A stretch of 64,000 nt of DNA, taken from positions 244,001 through 308,000 of the forward strand of contig CALNXK010000039.1 of the NCBI GenBank assembly GCA_942486035.1, written 5' to 3'. The stretch is from Porites lobata. Taxonomy: Eukaryota > Cnidaria > Anthozoa > Scleractinia > Poritidae. Below are positions 34,801 to 45,377 of this stretch, piece by piece. The notes beneath the pieces were generated by a model. It saw nothing but the letters and a program-made list of their open reading frames with translations, was not told the DNA's origin and ran no database searches. The stretch's first letter is position 1. Each line of letters opens with the position of its first letter. The translations under genes were made by a program, and so were the position numbers.

Positions 34801-36572
34801 AAACGCTCTCATAGAATTTGTTCAAACTTTGCCATAATTGAGGCAATAATGGCAGGTTCATGCTCCCTTTAATAAGCAGTTTCTTAAAAAAAAACTCCTG
34901 GTACAGAGAAACTCAAAGATAAATAAAAAACGTAATGGCATCGTTATGTTGCCATGGCGACTCTGATTGCAATTAAACCCAGATCGTAAGAAATTTTTGT
35001 CTTTATAATATAATACAGTTGTAGTAGCCTTTTTCCATATATCTTTACTCATGCCGACGTAGTTAATGTTCAGACTTGGGAGGTATCCCCCCTAAAAAAT
35101 GCAGTTTAGCCATCTTAAGGAGGGTTTCACATGCTCAACATGTTTGTTAGACTCTTGTGTAAAGTGTAAACCAATCACAGGGTATACCAGGAGTTGGTAT
35201 ACTAGAATGAGGTATTGAAAACAATGTTTGCAGGCTCCACTTTTCCATCTCTCCCCAGCCCCCACAGTTCTCAATCCCCTTTCCTTGGAGCCTGCTGGAA
35301 CAGGCATTATGAACTTACAAACAGGTGTTTTGGTCTAATTTTGTACAGCAAAACTCCGCTAATGGACACTGAGTGGGTCATAGAAGTGTCCACATTAAGT
35401 GAGTTGAATTTACAGAAAATGTCAAAGGACTGTCTTTCCCTAAGGAGAAAGTAAACTGTCCTTAATAATAATGAGGTGTCCATATTAGGTGGGTGTCCAT
35501 AAAGTGGGGGTTAATGTTGACTGTTATAATAAAAAAAATTATAATGAACCTGTAAAGCTGGTCATCTTTGATCATTTAGACAGCAGCAACATTATTACAC
35601 CTTCTGCTTTCCTCATTCTACTTGATGAGCAATTGAAATGATTAATTTTGTTGACCATTTTTTTAGGACTATGAGTTTACAAATGCCAAGTCAGAATATG
35701 CAGATGTGTTGCAGTGTAACAATGTACCATCCAGTGGGACTCCACGTGGGCATCAGTTTCCTGCCGCCTTTCTTATAAGAGCAGCTGGATTGGACAAGGT
35801 TATTAACACATTTTAACTGTATTTGATGAATAATGTAATAATGGAGTGCCAAATGGAAGTGTTTCAGTGTACTTCGCAAGACATGCTGACCCTCCAAGGG
35901 CTTTTTAGTCTCCCATGCAGACCTTTTTAGGGCTCTGTCACACATTTTTAAAATCCCTGAGGCCCAAAGAAAGTCTGGGTGGGGTGCAGGTATGGATATT
36001 TTCTGGTACCACACAGTAAAATAAGCACCTTAACTCAAGTTAGTGCCTCCTCGTTCCTGGGTGCTAAAAAGAGCTTGCTGTTTAATGTTTCCTGAATTGT
36101 GGGGAAAAAGACAACTAAAAGCTTAGCTTACTACAGTGTTGATGGGGTTTAAGAAGCAGAGAAAACCTCCACTGACCCACACACAGGTAATGTTTTACTC
36201 GACCAGGATGTCACTCACCATAATATTATGAAAACAAGATTTAAAGTCACCCGAGTATCAGGTGTGTCTGGGGGAAATCTCCCCCCTACCCCCTTGCCCC
36301 AACCCCTAACGAAGGCCTACTACTTAGGCTAAATTTACAGCTGTAAGCTGTTTCACCTTGCAAACAATCTTGGAAAAATAGGCCAGAAGGGACAGTAGCC
36401 AGAACTGAAATATGAAATATTTAATTTATTATTTTAGCATGGTACTGACTCCACCAAACCCATTCGCTACTCCCATTTTGACATTGGTGGATCAAGTGGT
36501 GATTTTCCTCTCGTCCCAACTGGAGCTCCATTGGTTGCCATGGTTTCACACTTCTTGAAAGACCATTGCTAA
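16884..36572 (+). CDS. M17-family cytosol aminopeptidase (W07G4.4-like), 19 exons
   Basis: Peptidase family M17 (leucyl aminopeptidase): a two-metal enzyme removing N-terminal residues from peptides, usually cytosolic and hexameric. Exons: 16884-16906, 19413-19548, 19961-20023, 21179-21261, 21876-21984, 23484-23558, 23660-23700, 23893-23998, 25794-25869, 26711-26796, 27774-27838, 29515-29554, 30516-30591, 30889-31007, 31462-31560, 32558-32615, 33892-33941, 35667-35798, 36438-36572. All junctions are GT-AG and phases agree, giving 1572 nt and 523 residues, typical for M17. The catalytic half starts near residue 260. Metal ligands and catalytic residues of the bovine enzyme are all matched: K266, D271, K278, D289, D349, E351, R353, in VGKGVTYDTGGADVK, MSRDKCGAAA and the signature NTDAEGRMAMAD. 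The sequence ends in VSHFLKDHC. The tiny first exon (MSEGEDL plus a split codon) fits by phase but is the least certain. Introns carry many MITEs but no exon is disrupted. Closest described group: putative aminopeptidase W07G4.4. Confidence 0.92.
18317..18516. repeat. Dispersed AT-rich repeat C, copy 1
   Basis: Shares blocks with 24210-24412 in the same order: ccagactgttct, ttggt then gtgaattctcat-like, then aatgtattgat and aaactgatgtt. Lies in intron 1 of the aminopeptidase gene. Type unknown (MITE or SINE). Confidence 0.55.
19010..19172. mobile_element. Hairpin MITE in intron 1
   Basis: Inverted ends TAGACCATTTTCGACATATC and the right end around atatcggaattggtct, with inner arms cttggctccaaggcttgggg and ccccaagcctcacagccaag. 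No ORF. Confidence 0.65.
19350..19365 (+). repeat. Poly-G tract, intron 1
   Basis: About 13 consecutive G followed by CGG, preceded by a (TTG)n run at 19324-19340. It sits about 50 bp upstream of the exon 2 acceptor (19411-19412), so it could form a structure near the splice site. Confidence 0.8.
20095..20245. repeat. MITE family B, copy 2
   Basis: Contains ctaggttgattctcaatgtc on the left and gtagaatcaaccttggttaa on the right, an imperfect inverted repeat. Same family as 15681-15822 and 49407-49605. In intron 3 of the aminopeptidase gene. Confidence 0.6.
20368..20790 (-). mobile_element. Solo terminal repeat of a DIRS-like element
   Basis: Begins TTAAACTCATCACCAATAGA and ends TTACATTTAGCCACAT, like the repeat-plus-middle unit (10185-10614) of the DIRS-like element at 10185-14655, and keeps the same order of internal motifs (gaaatacttacc-like and gcaagcaa-like stretches). 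No coding part is present. It lies in intron 3 of the aminopeptidase gene. It could be the product of recombination between terminal repeats that removed the body. Confidence 0.75.
22457..23431. mobile_element. TTAA-flanked non-autonomous DNA transposon
   Basis: TTAA on both sides (22453-22456 and 23432-23435). Ends AGGAACAGTATCCCGTTACT and, inverted, a right end finishing CGGGACACTGTCCCT, each next to a GCGCATGC-like stretch. 975 bp, no transposase ORF. TTAA duplication is typical of piggyBac and Kolobok superfamilies. Sits in intron 5 of the aminopeptidase gene. A lone end of the same family is at 53155-53197. Confidence 0.8.
23708..23739 (+). repeat. (GTT)n microsatellite
   Basis: About seven GTT units starting 8 bases after the exon 7 donor. 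Confidence 0.85.
24210..24412. repeat. Dispersed AT-rich repeat C, copy 2
   Basis: Matches 18317-18516 in block order, including ccagactgttct and gatgtattgat. In intron 8 of the aminopeptidase gene. Confidence 0.5.
24920..25420. repeat. Probable transposon-derived block, intron 8
   Basis: Flanked by similar phrases in direct orientation (ctgctagtgtggaatt at 24918 and ctgctagtggaatt at 25397) and containing GC-rich stretches unlike the surrounding intron. No ORF with motifs. Confidence 0.4.
26441..26565. mobile_element. Hairpin MITE, intron 9
   Basis: Left arm gaagatatgaattttatt then gtggcaaaaacaatgtttta, right arm taaaatattgttttgccac then aataaaattcatatcttc, around a small loop of about 20 bp with the sequence ctcactcgctgcgctcg. 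Arms about 50 bp. A wider element may extend left to about 26262. Confidence 0.75.
26938..27290. repeat. Repeat with GAATAAGCGCCCA motifs, intron 10
   Basis: The phrase cgaataagcgcccaacctcg at the left recurs as taataagcgcccagcctcg near 27184, with caataaacgccc-like variants. Looks like a MITE with internal direct repeats; exact ends unclear. Confidence 0.5.
27960..28500. repeat. Repeat rich in TCATGGAAA motifs, intron 11
   Basis: The motif tcatggaaa or catggaaa occurs at least eight times between 28098 and 28445 (for example gtcatggaaagtcatggaaa), and the right edge reads agaacccgaaagagtatgaa. Probably a non-autonomous DNA transposon with subterminal repeats. Confidence 0.5.
28783..29447. 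mobile_element. TTAA-flanked element with GGACGTTCG ends
   Basis: TTAAGGACGTTCGCGC at the left is mirrored by GCACGAACGTCCTTAA at the right. The TTAA is the likely target duplication. About 660 bp, no transposase. Lies in intron 11 of the aminopeptidase gene. It differs in sequence from the TTAA element at 22457. Confidence 0.75.
29622..30072. mobile_element. MITE with TGAACCTCCATAAAGCGGCC ends
   Basis: Left tttgaacctccataaagcgg and right ccgctttatggaggttcagc are inverted. About 450 bp, intron 12. Belongs with the elements at 35344, 38547 and 42196, which all have (CA)GTGAAACC / CAGCTGAACTCC-type termini followed by a TTAA-CGG-type motif. Confidence 0.7.
31766..32341. mobile_element. DNA transposon remnant with CAGGGCTT ends, intron 15
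   Basis: CAGGGCTTATAG at the left is matched by AGAAGCCCTG at the right. The 6-bp AATTCA lies directly outside both ends as a possible target duplication. The interior is rich in gcaggattttg-like phrases at both sides (atttttgcagg near 31850, ttttgcgggattttg near 32270). Confidence 0.6.
32846..33650. mobile_element. Non-autonomous DNA transposon with a 9-bp target duplication
   Basis: CCCCTGTAA occurs immediately outside both ends (32837-32845 and 33652-33660). The ends TAGGCTCGATT and AATCGAGCCTA are inverted, and further in GGCTGGACGCGTG on the left mirrors CACGCGTCCAGCC on the right. About 805 bp, intron 16 of the aminopeptidase gene. No intact transposase. A 9-bp duplication would suit a Mutator-like element. 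Confidence 0.85.
35344..35526. mobile_element. MITE with tacagcaaaactcc end, intron 17
   Basis: Left tacagcaaaactccgctaat and right ggttaatgttgactgtta are imperfect inverted partners; repeated internal gtgtccatatta-type phrases resemble those at 42196-42824. Confidence 0.55.
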
Positions 36573-38025
36573 ACAAAAGGCCCTTTGAAGTAACTGAATT
36601 CACTTTAAAATTAAACAGGCCACTGGGTATTATAAAAAGCTTTTCGCAGCTGTAGGTGTTTCTCTTTTTTTTGGTAACAAGGGCAAGGAGTTTCGTCAGA
36701 TTACAAGTAAGGGTAGTTTTGTTAAGATTACATTGATATTCAGAGAGTAGATGAATAAGATGGGCTACCCTTTTATAATAGGTATTTTCTATGGAATTGA
36801 ATAGATAATTTATGACAATGACACAAAAATCTTGCAGTTAAGAAAAGGACAATGAAAGGTGTAATAAAAATTATATTGGTGACAGGAGTTTGGTAATAAT
36901 TTATTGTAGGACATTCTTTTGATCATTGTTTCTATTAATAAACAGGGCGTGGCTACTAAATAATGCTTCCATGAGCTTTTGCAGATTAAGTACAGGTCAC
37001 AAGACTGAACAAAATAATAAGGTTTACTATAGGTATTTTTATTGTTAATGTGAGCAATTCTACATTTTATGACTGTAGTCCAAGTGGCAATTAAAAAATA
37101 AAGGAAAAAAATAATTTTTTGCGTGTTATCATAATTTACTACATTCACTTATTTATTTTGTTACCCATATCAGATTATGTGGTGGTAATTAGAGACTTGT
37201 CAGATTTTTTCAACTGGTTACATTTACACAAGCATATTAACCTCAGTCTTTAATTCCAAAACAGAATAAAAGCTACGACAAGAACACATTGATTATTGGC
37301 AACTATAGCTTCTAAAACAAGAAAAGTTGAATTACTACATTCATAACATTGCAGTAAGTAGCTAAACTAAGATATACAAGGGTGCATTAGCATTACATCC
37401 TGGTCATAACCGATCATACCAGATTGCATAGGCCTTTTTAATTTACTGTTACATACAAGAATGGATTGGCCTGTGATTATCCAGAAACGTTTTGAAACAA
37501 GGTGATGATAAAACATGCTTTAATTCACTTCACGCAAAACTCTAACTCTATACTGGAACACAACAAAACAAGAACTATGGATGTAGTAAAACCAACATAA
37601 TTTCAGCAGACACCCATGGGAGTTTTACTAGTACTGTTCAATGCAGAAAATATGGGAACAAACATTTGGAGCTTTTTGAGTCAGGTGCTATAGTCTGCTT
37701 TATAGTGAAGTTGCCTCCTTAATGCAGGTTTCACTGTCCAAATAGATTGGACTGTATTGATGAAGGGTCTTATTTACGTACTTATGAGAGTGATTTTAAT
37801 GCAAACTCTTTCTGAATGCAGAGGATTTGAAGAGTCTTGTGTCTTAATTCACAGTTTGTTTCTTGATTTTCCCAAAAAATTACTGAACTGCAAAATGCCT
37901 ACGGTAATGAGTTAGTTATCTGATGTTTCAAAAGGGGTCTGGATTACATACTCTCTGCGACAATCCATGAAGATTAACAGAACTGTTATTAATATAATTA
38001 TAATAATTATATACTAATAGCCCTT
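36573..38025. other. 3' intergenic region between convergent genes
   Basis: About 1.45 kb between the aminopeptidase stop and the FAHD2 stop. Candidate plus-strand polyadenylation hexamers are aataaa near 37102 and 37263. ORF 36810-37148 (minus) is AT-rich and has no recognisable motif. No repeat identified with confidence. Confidence 0.5.
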
Positions 38026-41000
38026 TTACTGGACTGTGTTTGAAATGCAGCCTATTTCATCAATTTCACATTCAACTTCGTCACCCCTCTGAAAGCAAAG
38101 AAACAAACAAAATATTATTGTTATTAGTGTGTTTGACTTGGTAGAGTGCACTTCAGATTCAGATTGAAGTAAAACTGTGTTAGATTGAACAGATTTTGGG
38201 ACACAGGTTGATTTTGCAGGGGTGAATGTCATCACCACCAACTTATCAAAAGAGAGAAATTCCCTAGTCTTTGTTTAACATGTTAAGTTATAATCCTATT
38301 TTTATTTGAACAATCTGACTCCTGTTCTTCATAGCTGTATGTATGACGGCTGTTAAAAAGCAAGCCACAACTTTCCTGTCACGAAAAAAGATACAGGAGA
38401 AAGAATACATACCTTGAGAAAGACAGGGGGCTTTCTAAAAACTCCAACCCCTGGTGGAGTTCCTGTAATAACTACATCACCTGGTGACAAGGTAACAAAC
38501 CTGCAGGATCAACAGAACATGCTGGTACTCCATCACGGTTTACAGTTACAGCTGAACTCCGTTAATACGGTCACCAATGGGCCAAAAACATTTTGCCGTA
38601 TTAACAAGGGTTTTTTACAAGAAAATGTATGACAGTTTTTTACCAGGTGGCCAAAAAAAGCGGCCGTAATAACGAGGTGACCGTATTACCAAGGTGGCCA
38701 GAAGGCGGGGTTTCACTATATTTTCAAAGGGAGGCACAGAGCATTCACATGGGGACAGGGACAGGAGGGCGAAAGGGGGTGACATTAATAATTTAATACC
38801 CAAATCACCACAAGATGCTAAAATAAACCTGATTTCCAGAATTTACTCCACAACATTTCTACTGACACAATATCACAGCTTAGTCATCAGTTTTTAATTT
38901 TAATGAGGTATTAAGTGCCAATAAATTTTGATAAACACCATTTAAGATGGTTAAGGTTTTCAACATTTAAGTGCATGATGAACAATCATCATTTCACAAC
39001 AAACTCTTGGTAGTAAATTTGAGGACAAGTTAAATATATAGATTTAGCCACATGCACGGCTAAAAGAGCTCTCTTTAATATTGATAGTTTCCTCAAAGAA
39101 AATATAAAATTGAGTAATACTGTAGACAAGTTGAAAACAACGAGAATGGTATACAAAAAACTTTGCATGTGCAGTACACTCGTACCGCTGCTATGTAATT
39201 TTCATGTTTTTCTTCCAACGAAGATAATTGGTCTCCATTATTTATTTCTCACTCTACCTCTTTCCCTGTTATCCAAGTTAATGTAGACATTAAAATTTAG
39301 TGGAATGAAAGACTCGTTTTTTTTTTCTAAAAAGTCCGCATGACCATGTGATTTACTGCCAAAATGAGTGGGGTGCTTGAAATTCACCTCAGCTATAACA
39401 TACTCCTCCCCCGACAGGCTGACTCCTTACTCCCCTCCCCCTCCCCTAGAGTCTGTATGGTCAGCGTTTGGTCATATGCTGATGTCATAACATTTTCTCA
39501 GATGGATAGATTACCAAATTTTCTTAACTATGGGGCTCCACTCGCGCGCTTTGCCGGCATGGAGCTCCACTATTAAGTTTTGTGGGTATTGGTCATAGAT
39601 TTTCAGCACTTCTAAACAAACAAGAGCAATTTTTAACCACCCTCATTTTCGCGTATGAAAGCAAATGAAAACCTTGTCTGTCTTCACAACCTGTGTAGAC
39701 CAATAAAAATTTCCTGTGATAAGGCTTGATGAACTCTCACCTTGATATATAAGAAACTAATTCCTCTGTTTTAAATGCTAAATTCTCAGTGTTCGAGTCT
39801 TGCATGACTTTTCCATTAACACGACAACGAATTCCCAGTTTGTGAGGATCTGAAAAATAAAAATGCACTGTCAAGACAAACACCACATCATGATACATTG
39901 TTAGTACCGGTAATTAACTTTGAAGTCTTAATTTATTATAAAATTATACGTACACTATTATATAATGGAGATAACCTAAAGTACCGGTAAAAAGTTAATT
40001 CTTTTGGGGCTGCATTATTTCTGGTTTACCTTTGCATTAGTGGTAGGGGTATTTTAAAGGACGCTGAATGCAGAATGCCAAATGACTCTGAGTTTAGTGA
40101 TTAGGGTTTCTAAGGAAACTGAGTGAATCAGGTTCCATTTAGGAACATTATACTGAGAAAAACTGACCTGAAACTTGATTCACACAGTTTCCTAACCCTA
40201 ATCACTAAATTTCAGAATCATTTGGCATTCTGCATTCTCTTAACGCCCAAAGCAGAACACCCAATGACTCTGAACTTTAGTGATTAAGGTTAGGAAACTG
40301 AGTGAATCAAGTTCCATTAATTTTAGGGACATTAAAATGGGAAACTGACCTAAAACTTGATTCACTCAGCTTCCTAACCCTAATCACTAACCTTTAGAGT
40401 CATTTGGTGTTCTGCATTCAGTGTTTGGCATTCTTACGGTATCACGGTATTGGGTACCCCCCAATGTCCCCCTCATATAACGTAGTAGGTCAAAGAGACT
40501 GTAAACAAACTGTTTTGTAGTCTAGTTTGGCCCAAACCTGGTGAATCCAAACTGTGACAATAAAGTGGGATTACCCACTGCACTTCAGTTCCCAGCTGCA
40601 TCCAGAACAAGAAAACTAAATTCTTAATAAATCATTGCTGTCTTCATGTCCAACCTGCTGCTTAGTTTGTTATAAAATTACTATCTTTCTTTCCTTTCAC
40701 AGCTCTAACCATCTTCTTTTCTCATCTTCTTGTCACACTCATTACCTGACAGCGAGTCTTTGGTGACTATGGCTGGACCAAGTGGACAAAATGAGTCAAA
40801 CGTTTTTCCTAACAACCACTGTCCACCATTTTTCTTCAGCTGCCAATCCCGAGCACTAACATCATGTGCCACAGTGTACCCAGCCACATGGTCCATGGCT
40901 TCACTTTTCTGAGAAATATAATCAAGGTTTTAGAAACAGAATAAAGGAGTTAATTTTTAACTTATGGGTAAACAACAATCACCTCTGATCTCTTAAAGCA

Positions 41001-43629
41001 GCTACATGTCATGATGATATTGCTGTTTTAGGTCAGTTCTGAGCTGAAGTCATTATTTATGGCAGGCGACAAGAGGAGCCCGCAATCCTAATCTCCAGGT
41101 TGTTATTACGCAAGTGTCGCATAGCCAGCATTCGTTTGGACTTCCACTAAGAATGTATGGAATTCACAGAATGTACTTTCATATCTAATCACATGTGTTT
41201 TGACCATCTGTCATGTGAAACTTACACAAAGCACAGCACTGGAGCAAAAGCATTTTGACCTTTCATTGTCACCTGCACTCCGTAACCTTCAGTTATTACT
41301 AGTATTAGTGCCTATATAAGTTAATTACCCATACACAAAATGCTCCACCTGTATAGTTTAATGAAGTAGATATCAAAAACATTTTATCATGGAGCACTAA
41401 CCATAATTTGTTGATTTTTGCAGGCATAGCATTAAAAATTGAAAAAGTTGGCCCAACTTTTCCTTTGCAACAGATGACAGAAAACAGTTTCAGTGCCTAA
41501 ATATAGTCTTGAATAACTGAACTAGGCCATTATTTTGTTTCCACTTTTCCTGAAGAAATGTACCCTTATTAGAATATGCTGACAAGGAAGCAAAAAATTA
41601 ATAGTATACACGTATCTTAAGCTCCCATCATACACGACTCTACATGATAAAAACCACAAGTAAATCAACTATAATTGCCTTGAACAAAATACCTTAATAT
41701 TCTTTCCTGGTTTCCCAATTACAAAAGCAAGTTCTACTTCAAAGTCTAATTCCTGTGAGAAAGAAATCAAAGTAACATTCTTGAAATTAAACAAAATATG
41801 GCCAAATAAATTGGTATGCATCTTGTGTGTTAAATTTTTGAAATAAAGAACTCACCGGGGCAAATCTTTCATTTCAATATCAAAAAGGAACTAAACCAAA
41901 GTGTTATGCAAACCTCTGTTTCATCGGGATAAATGATCGGTGCTCCTGGATCAGTAATTGCATTATTAAACTTGCTGAAAAGAATGGGTTCTGTGGGTGT
42001 TGGAACATTCTGTTCAAGGCAGTGGTCCACGTAGTTCATTCCAATGCAAATAATTTTTCCAGGGTTGTGAATTGGAGCCTTCAGCTTTACTTCTGTTCTC
42101 TTGAGAATATGCTGACCATGATCAACAACACTGAAATCATTCGTGTAACATGCTTAGAACAAACTTGGAATAAAAAGAAGAAAAGACAAAGAATACAGTG
42201 AAACCTGTATTAAGCGGACACCCTTGGGGAATGCTGTAGTGTCCGCTTAATGCAGGGTGTCCGCCTAATACAGGTTTCGATAGATAACGTCACACGAGGT
42301 GTCAAATGCCATTGAAATGAACAGTGGAAACGTTTAGAATAGTCCCAGAGACTATGACGCTATACGTTTGCACTAATTTCTTCATCAAAGTGGACCAATT
42401 TGATCACAGTACCATAAACGTAGATTGCAACTCAAAATTGAAGAAATCAGATAAGTGAAACAAGCTCTATACAAACAAAATGAAATAGGAAACAGTACTG
42501 TACTGAGAAAATGATCAAATAAGTTCGTCAAGGCATGTTTTTTAATGTAAAAATCGAAAAATTTTTGGGGTGGCAATTCGAGGCAATCTTTCACATTTCC
42601 AGTGTCTGGCATGTTGGATGGTGGAATTCAGTTACAAGTGTCCGTTTAATACAGGTTGGCAACAATAGAAATGACCATTTCAGATACTTTTTAGGTGTCC
42701 ACGTCCGCTTAATAAAGGTTTCATTTACAGAAAATAAGGGAAATAAATTTGGGGACTTCAGCTACTGTCCGCTTAATAGAGGGTGTCCGCTTAATACGGT
42801 GTCTGCTTAATACAGGTTTCACTGTATAACAAACCCAACTTAGGGTAACACTTTGACAGGCAAAATTTTAAAATGGCCACAAATGAAATGAAGATGGTGT
42901 TGAAACTGCTGCAACGACGTGAACCATCGCAATAATATTGTAAAATACTGAAAGGGGCATGGCCTCCTCAATGCAAAACAACCGGTTTCGAAATTCAGAC
43001 TACACAGAAGACTATGACTAAGTTTAAAAAAGCCTAAATATTACAAATTAATTGTGGTATAGTTATGATTAATTGGTAACAGGACTGAGCTGAGTGGAGT
43101 TCAATTCGGTCTGTAATCATACGAGTGATTATAAAACAAATCGCACTCCCGCTGTTAATCACTCGTATGATTACAAACCGAATTGTATTCCACTCAGTCC
43201 TATTACCATTACCAATATGCTTACATGCAGGACCCAAAATCTGTCTGAAATGGGAAAACAAAACATCCAAGCTAAAAGGACTATTTGACCCTTCACATAT
43301 ATATATTTTTTTATGTAGCTGCCCCTAAATAGCAAGCACTATTAAAATATCGAAAAGAGATTGTGGGAACGGTAACAAAAATGCAATGCAAACCTCTTAG
43401 CTTTCAACATCATTCCTTCACCTCCTTCCAAAAATGATTTCATATCACTAGGAATGGAAGGATCCCCAGCACTGATATCCATTATATCTCCGCCAGTTTG
43501 GATCTCAACCCCAACTCTCTGTCTTTCATCTTCAAAGAACTGAACTAAACGCATGCTGTGCTTAAACCTTGATAGGATGGACTTACTGGAGTTAAATAGT
43601 GGGCGAAGATGATTTAGAAGACCAAACAT
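38026..43629 (-). CDS. FAHD2: Fumarylacetoacetate hydrolase domain-containing protein 2, 7 exons
   Basis: FAH-fold hydrolase. Exons in transcript order: 43394-43629, 41914-42130, 41693-41752, 40746-40908, 39741-39849, 38413-38500, 38026-38088. All introns are GT-AG, phases agree, total 936 nt, 311 residues; human FAHD2A is 314. The first ~25 residues (MFGLLNHLRPLFNSSKSILS) are basic, hydroxylated and free of acids, so a mitochondrial presequence is likely. Family blocks: CIGMNYVDHCLEQNVPTPTE, then DFEVELAFVIGKPGKNIK with metal-binding E156 and E158, YTVAHDVSARDWQ with D187, QWLLGKTFDSFCPLGPA, and ITGTPPGVGVFRKPPVFLK, which is nearly identical to the vertebrate protein. The precise substrate of FAHD2 is not established. 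Convergent with the aminopeptidase gene and in tandem with NOP56. Confidence 0.95.
38547..38721. mobile_element. MITE in FAHD2 intron (CAGCTGAACTCC end)
   Basis: Left acagctgaactccgttaata and right ggcggggtttcactata are imperfectly inverted, with repeated gtaataacgaggtgaccgta and accaaggtggcc phrases. Same wider family as 42196-42824. Just upstream of the last two FAHD2 exons. Confidence 0.65.
40063..40416. repeat. Tandem pair of long hairpins in FAHD2 intron
   Basis: Unit 1 (40063-40238) and unit 2 (40251-40416) are direct repeats of each other, and each is itself an inverted repeat with arms of about 70 bp. Arm landmarks are gactctgaactttagtgatt and its partner aatcactaacctttagagtc, plus actgagtgaatcaagttcc against acttgattcactcag. 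Likely a MITE that duplicated in tandem. Confidence 0.8.
42196..42824. mobile_element. MITE with CAGTGAAACCTGTATTAAGC ends
   Basis: CAGTGAAACCTGTATTAAGC at the left mirrors gcttaatacaggtttcactg at the right; TA flanks both sides (42194-42195, 42825-42826). Tandem gtgtccgcttaatac-type phrases occur near both ends. 629 bp in FAHD2 intron 1. No transposase. Tc1/mariner-type by target duplication. Confidence 0.85.
43081..43201. mobile_element. 121-bp hairpin MITE
   Basis: Left aggactgagctgagtggag, then gtaatcatacgagtgatta; right taatcactcgtatgattac, then attccactcagtcct. The stem is about 48 bp with a loop of about 25 bp. Confidence 0.85.
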
Positions 43630-45343
43630 AAAAACTGTAAATTCGAACTTGCACGTTGCACGAGGCTCAAGTCAAAAGTAACGTTATGTAAGTGTCCACG
43701 AAATTTCAACCGACAGACCACAGGTTACCCTGGGCGCTTTACTTTCAACCGACACTCCCCCAAATTTGGAAACAGCGGTAAATGGTACAGAAATTTGTCG
43801 CAAAAGTTTCCAGAAATTCCGGAATCTGTTGCATTTCCGAAATGCACACCATTCTACCGGAAATTCTACAAATTCCGGGAGCAATCTTAAATGGAAAGAT
43901 AACTTTCGGGAAAAAAAATTTCGAAACTTGGTTTTTCTTTTTTATCTTTTCACAAGGTCTTCTAGCTTGAATTTCATCCGATTACCTCGAATCGTTATTA
44001 ATCTCTCAGTTGAGAGGAGAAAACGACTCGAAGCAATCGGATGAAATCTGGACTACTCCGAAATGAATAGCATCAGGGACACCCAACGTCAATTCTGGGA
44101 AAATATCTGTTCGGAAGACGATTTAAGATCTAGAATTTTCGGAACATTTGTTGTAAAATTTCTTGCTTGCCTGCCTCTCCTAGGATTTTCGAACATCTAA
44201 AAACTGGTATAATTGCCCACTTTTAACGAAGTTTTACCCTAAAAAGGTCACCTAGAATTTTCGGGAGCTTTTTTCCAAGCTGAAATTTTCGAAAAAGTAA
44301 GTTTGGATCCCTATAATTTTCGGATCACTAAACTTTCAGCTAGGAAATCAGAATTGAAAAATTTTTAGGGGATAAAAATATGCCTATATCTACCGTTTAA
44401 ATACTAAAATACGTTTAACAATGCTGTGTTTAAGTGGTTTTGAACTATATTCTGGTTGGGTGCCCCTGTAGTATCACGTTAGTTTTGTGCATAACAATAT
44501 TAATCGGACTGTCTTTATCTAAAGATATGTATATAAAATATCAGCAAATCCACAGCGACAAACCAATGAGTGGTACCGGATTTCCCAGTTGTAGCATCAG
44601 TACAATAACAACTTGAAGAAAAATACGAACGACAAACTGATCCTTACGGTAAGGCGATGAAGAAGTAAACAAAAGAATAAAACCAAAACAAAACAACAAC
44701 AAAAAAGAATAAAACAAAAATTTGTTTAAATAAATATTTTTTTCTTTCATTCTTTTGTTTACTTCCTTATCGCCTTGCCGTAAGGATCAGTTTACCGTTT
44801 CATGTTTTTATCTGCACAGTTTTCTATTTTGAGAAATTCTCAACATGAATCTCACGTTTGCCGTAAACGTTACTCTACATCTCTCTAATAACTTAAAAAT
44901 TTGCCGAGAAACAGGCAAATGATTTCAAGACGTTAACTTTACATACCTGGAGGTAAACATGTTTTAATTTGGAAATATCTTGAATGAATAATACAATTAT
45001 TGAATTCGGCTTTCATGGGATAAAACGAAATACTGCAGTCGTCAGGGGATAACTCCCTCTTCGATATGCATAATTCTTCATGTCATACGCTGCAGCCTCA
45101 TTCAACAATTATTTGGTAAATACCATGAAGCCTTTAAAAATATACTATCGTGACTATGAGCAAACAAAACCAGGAAAAAAGCCACTGAACATAAACTGTC
45201 CTTTAATTTACAGTATAAGACAAAAAGTATATCATTCTCCACTTCATTTCGGCGCAACATCACTTAGCAAAAATAGGACCAAAGGAAAAAAAAACACTTT
45301 TCCACCACAATGCATCATTATAACAAGCAGCTAACGCGAATAG
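43630..45343. other. Intergenic region between NOP56 and FAHD2, with repeats
   Basis: FAHD2 promoter side. Holds a palindromic element at 43963-44045 and a clustered region of tttcgg/ttttcgg phrases (43780-44350). A 25-bp inverted pair around gtaaggcgatgaagaagt (about 44640) and acttccttatcgccttgc (about 44760) forms another small hairpin. No credible ORF. Confidence 0.5.
43963..44045. mobile_element. Small palindromic MITE D, copy 1
   Basis: Left tagcttgaatttcatccgat, right atcggatgaaatctggacta, with inner gattacctcgaatcgttatt against aacgactcgaagcaatc. A second copy is at 62448-62551. Confidence 0.7.
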
Positions 45344-45349
45344 TTTATT
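45344..45349 (-). promoter_or_regulatory. NOP56 polyadenylation signal
   Basis: AATAAA on the minus strand (TTTATT on plus), 28 nt downstream of the NOP56 stop codon. Confidence 0.6.
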
Positions 45350-45377
45350 ACAATTTTCTTCACAGAACAATTATGAA

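Noticed and set aside
36810..37148. 112-codon minus ORF between the convergent genes
   Set aside because: AT-rich, no recognisable motif, and located in the 3' untranslated zone.
42535..42810. 91-codon ORF in FAHD2 intron 1
   Set aside because: Lies within the MITE at 42196-42824.
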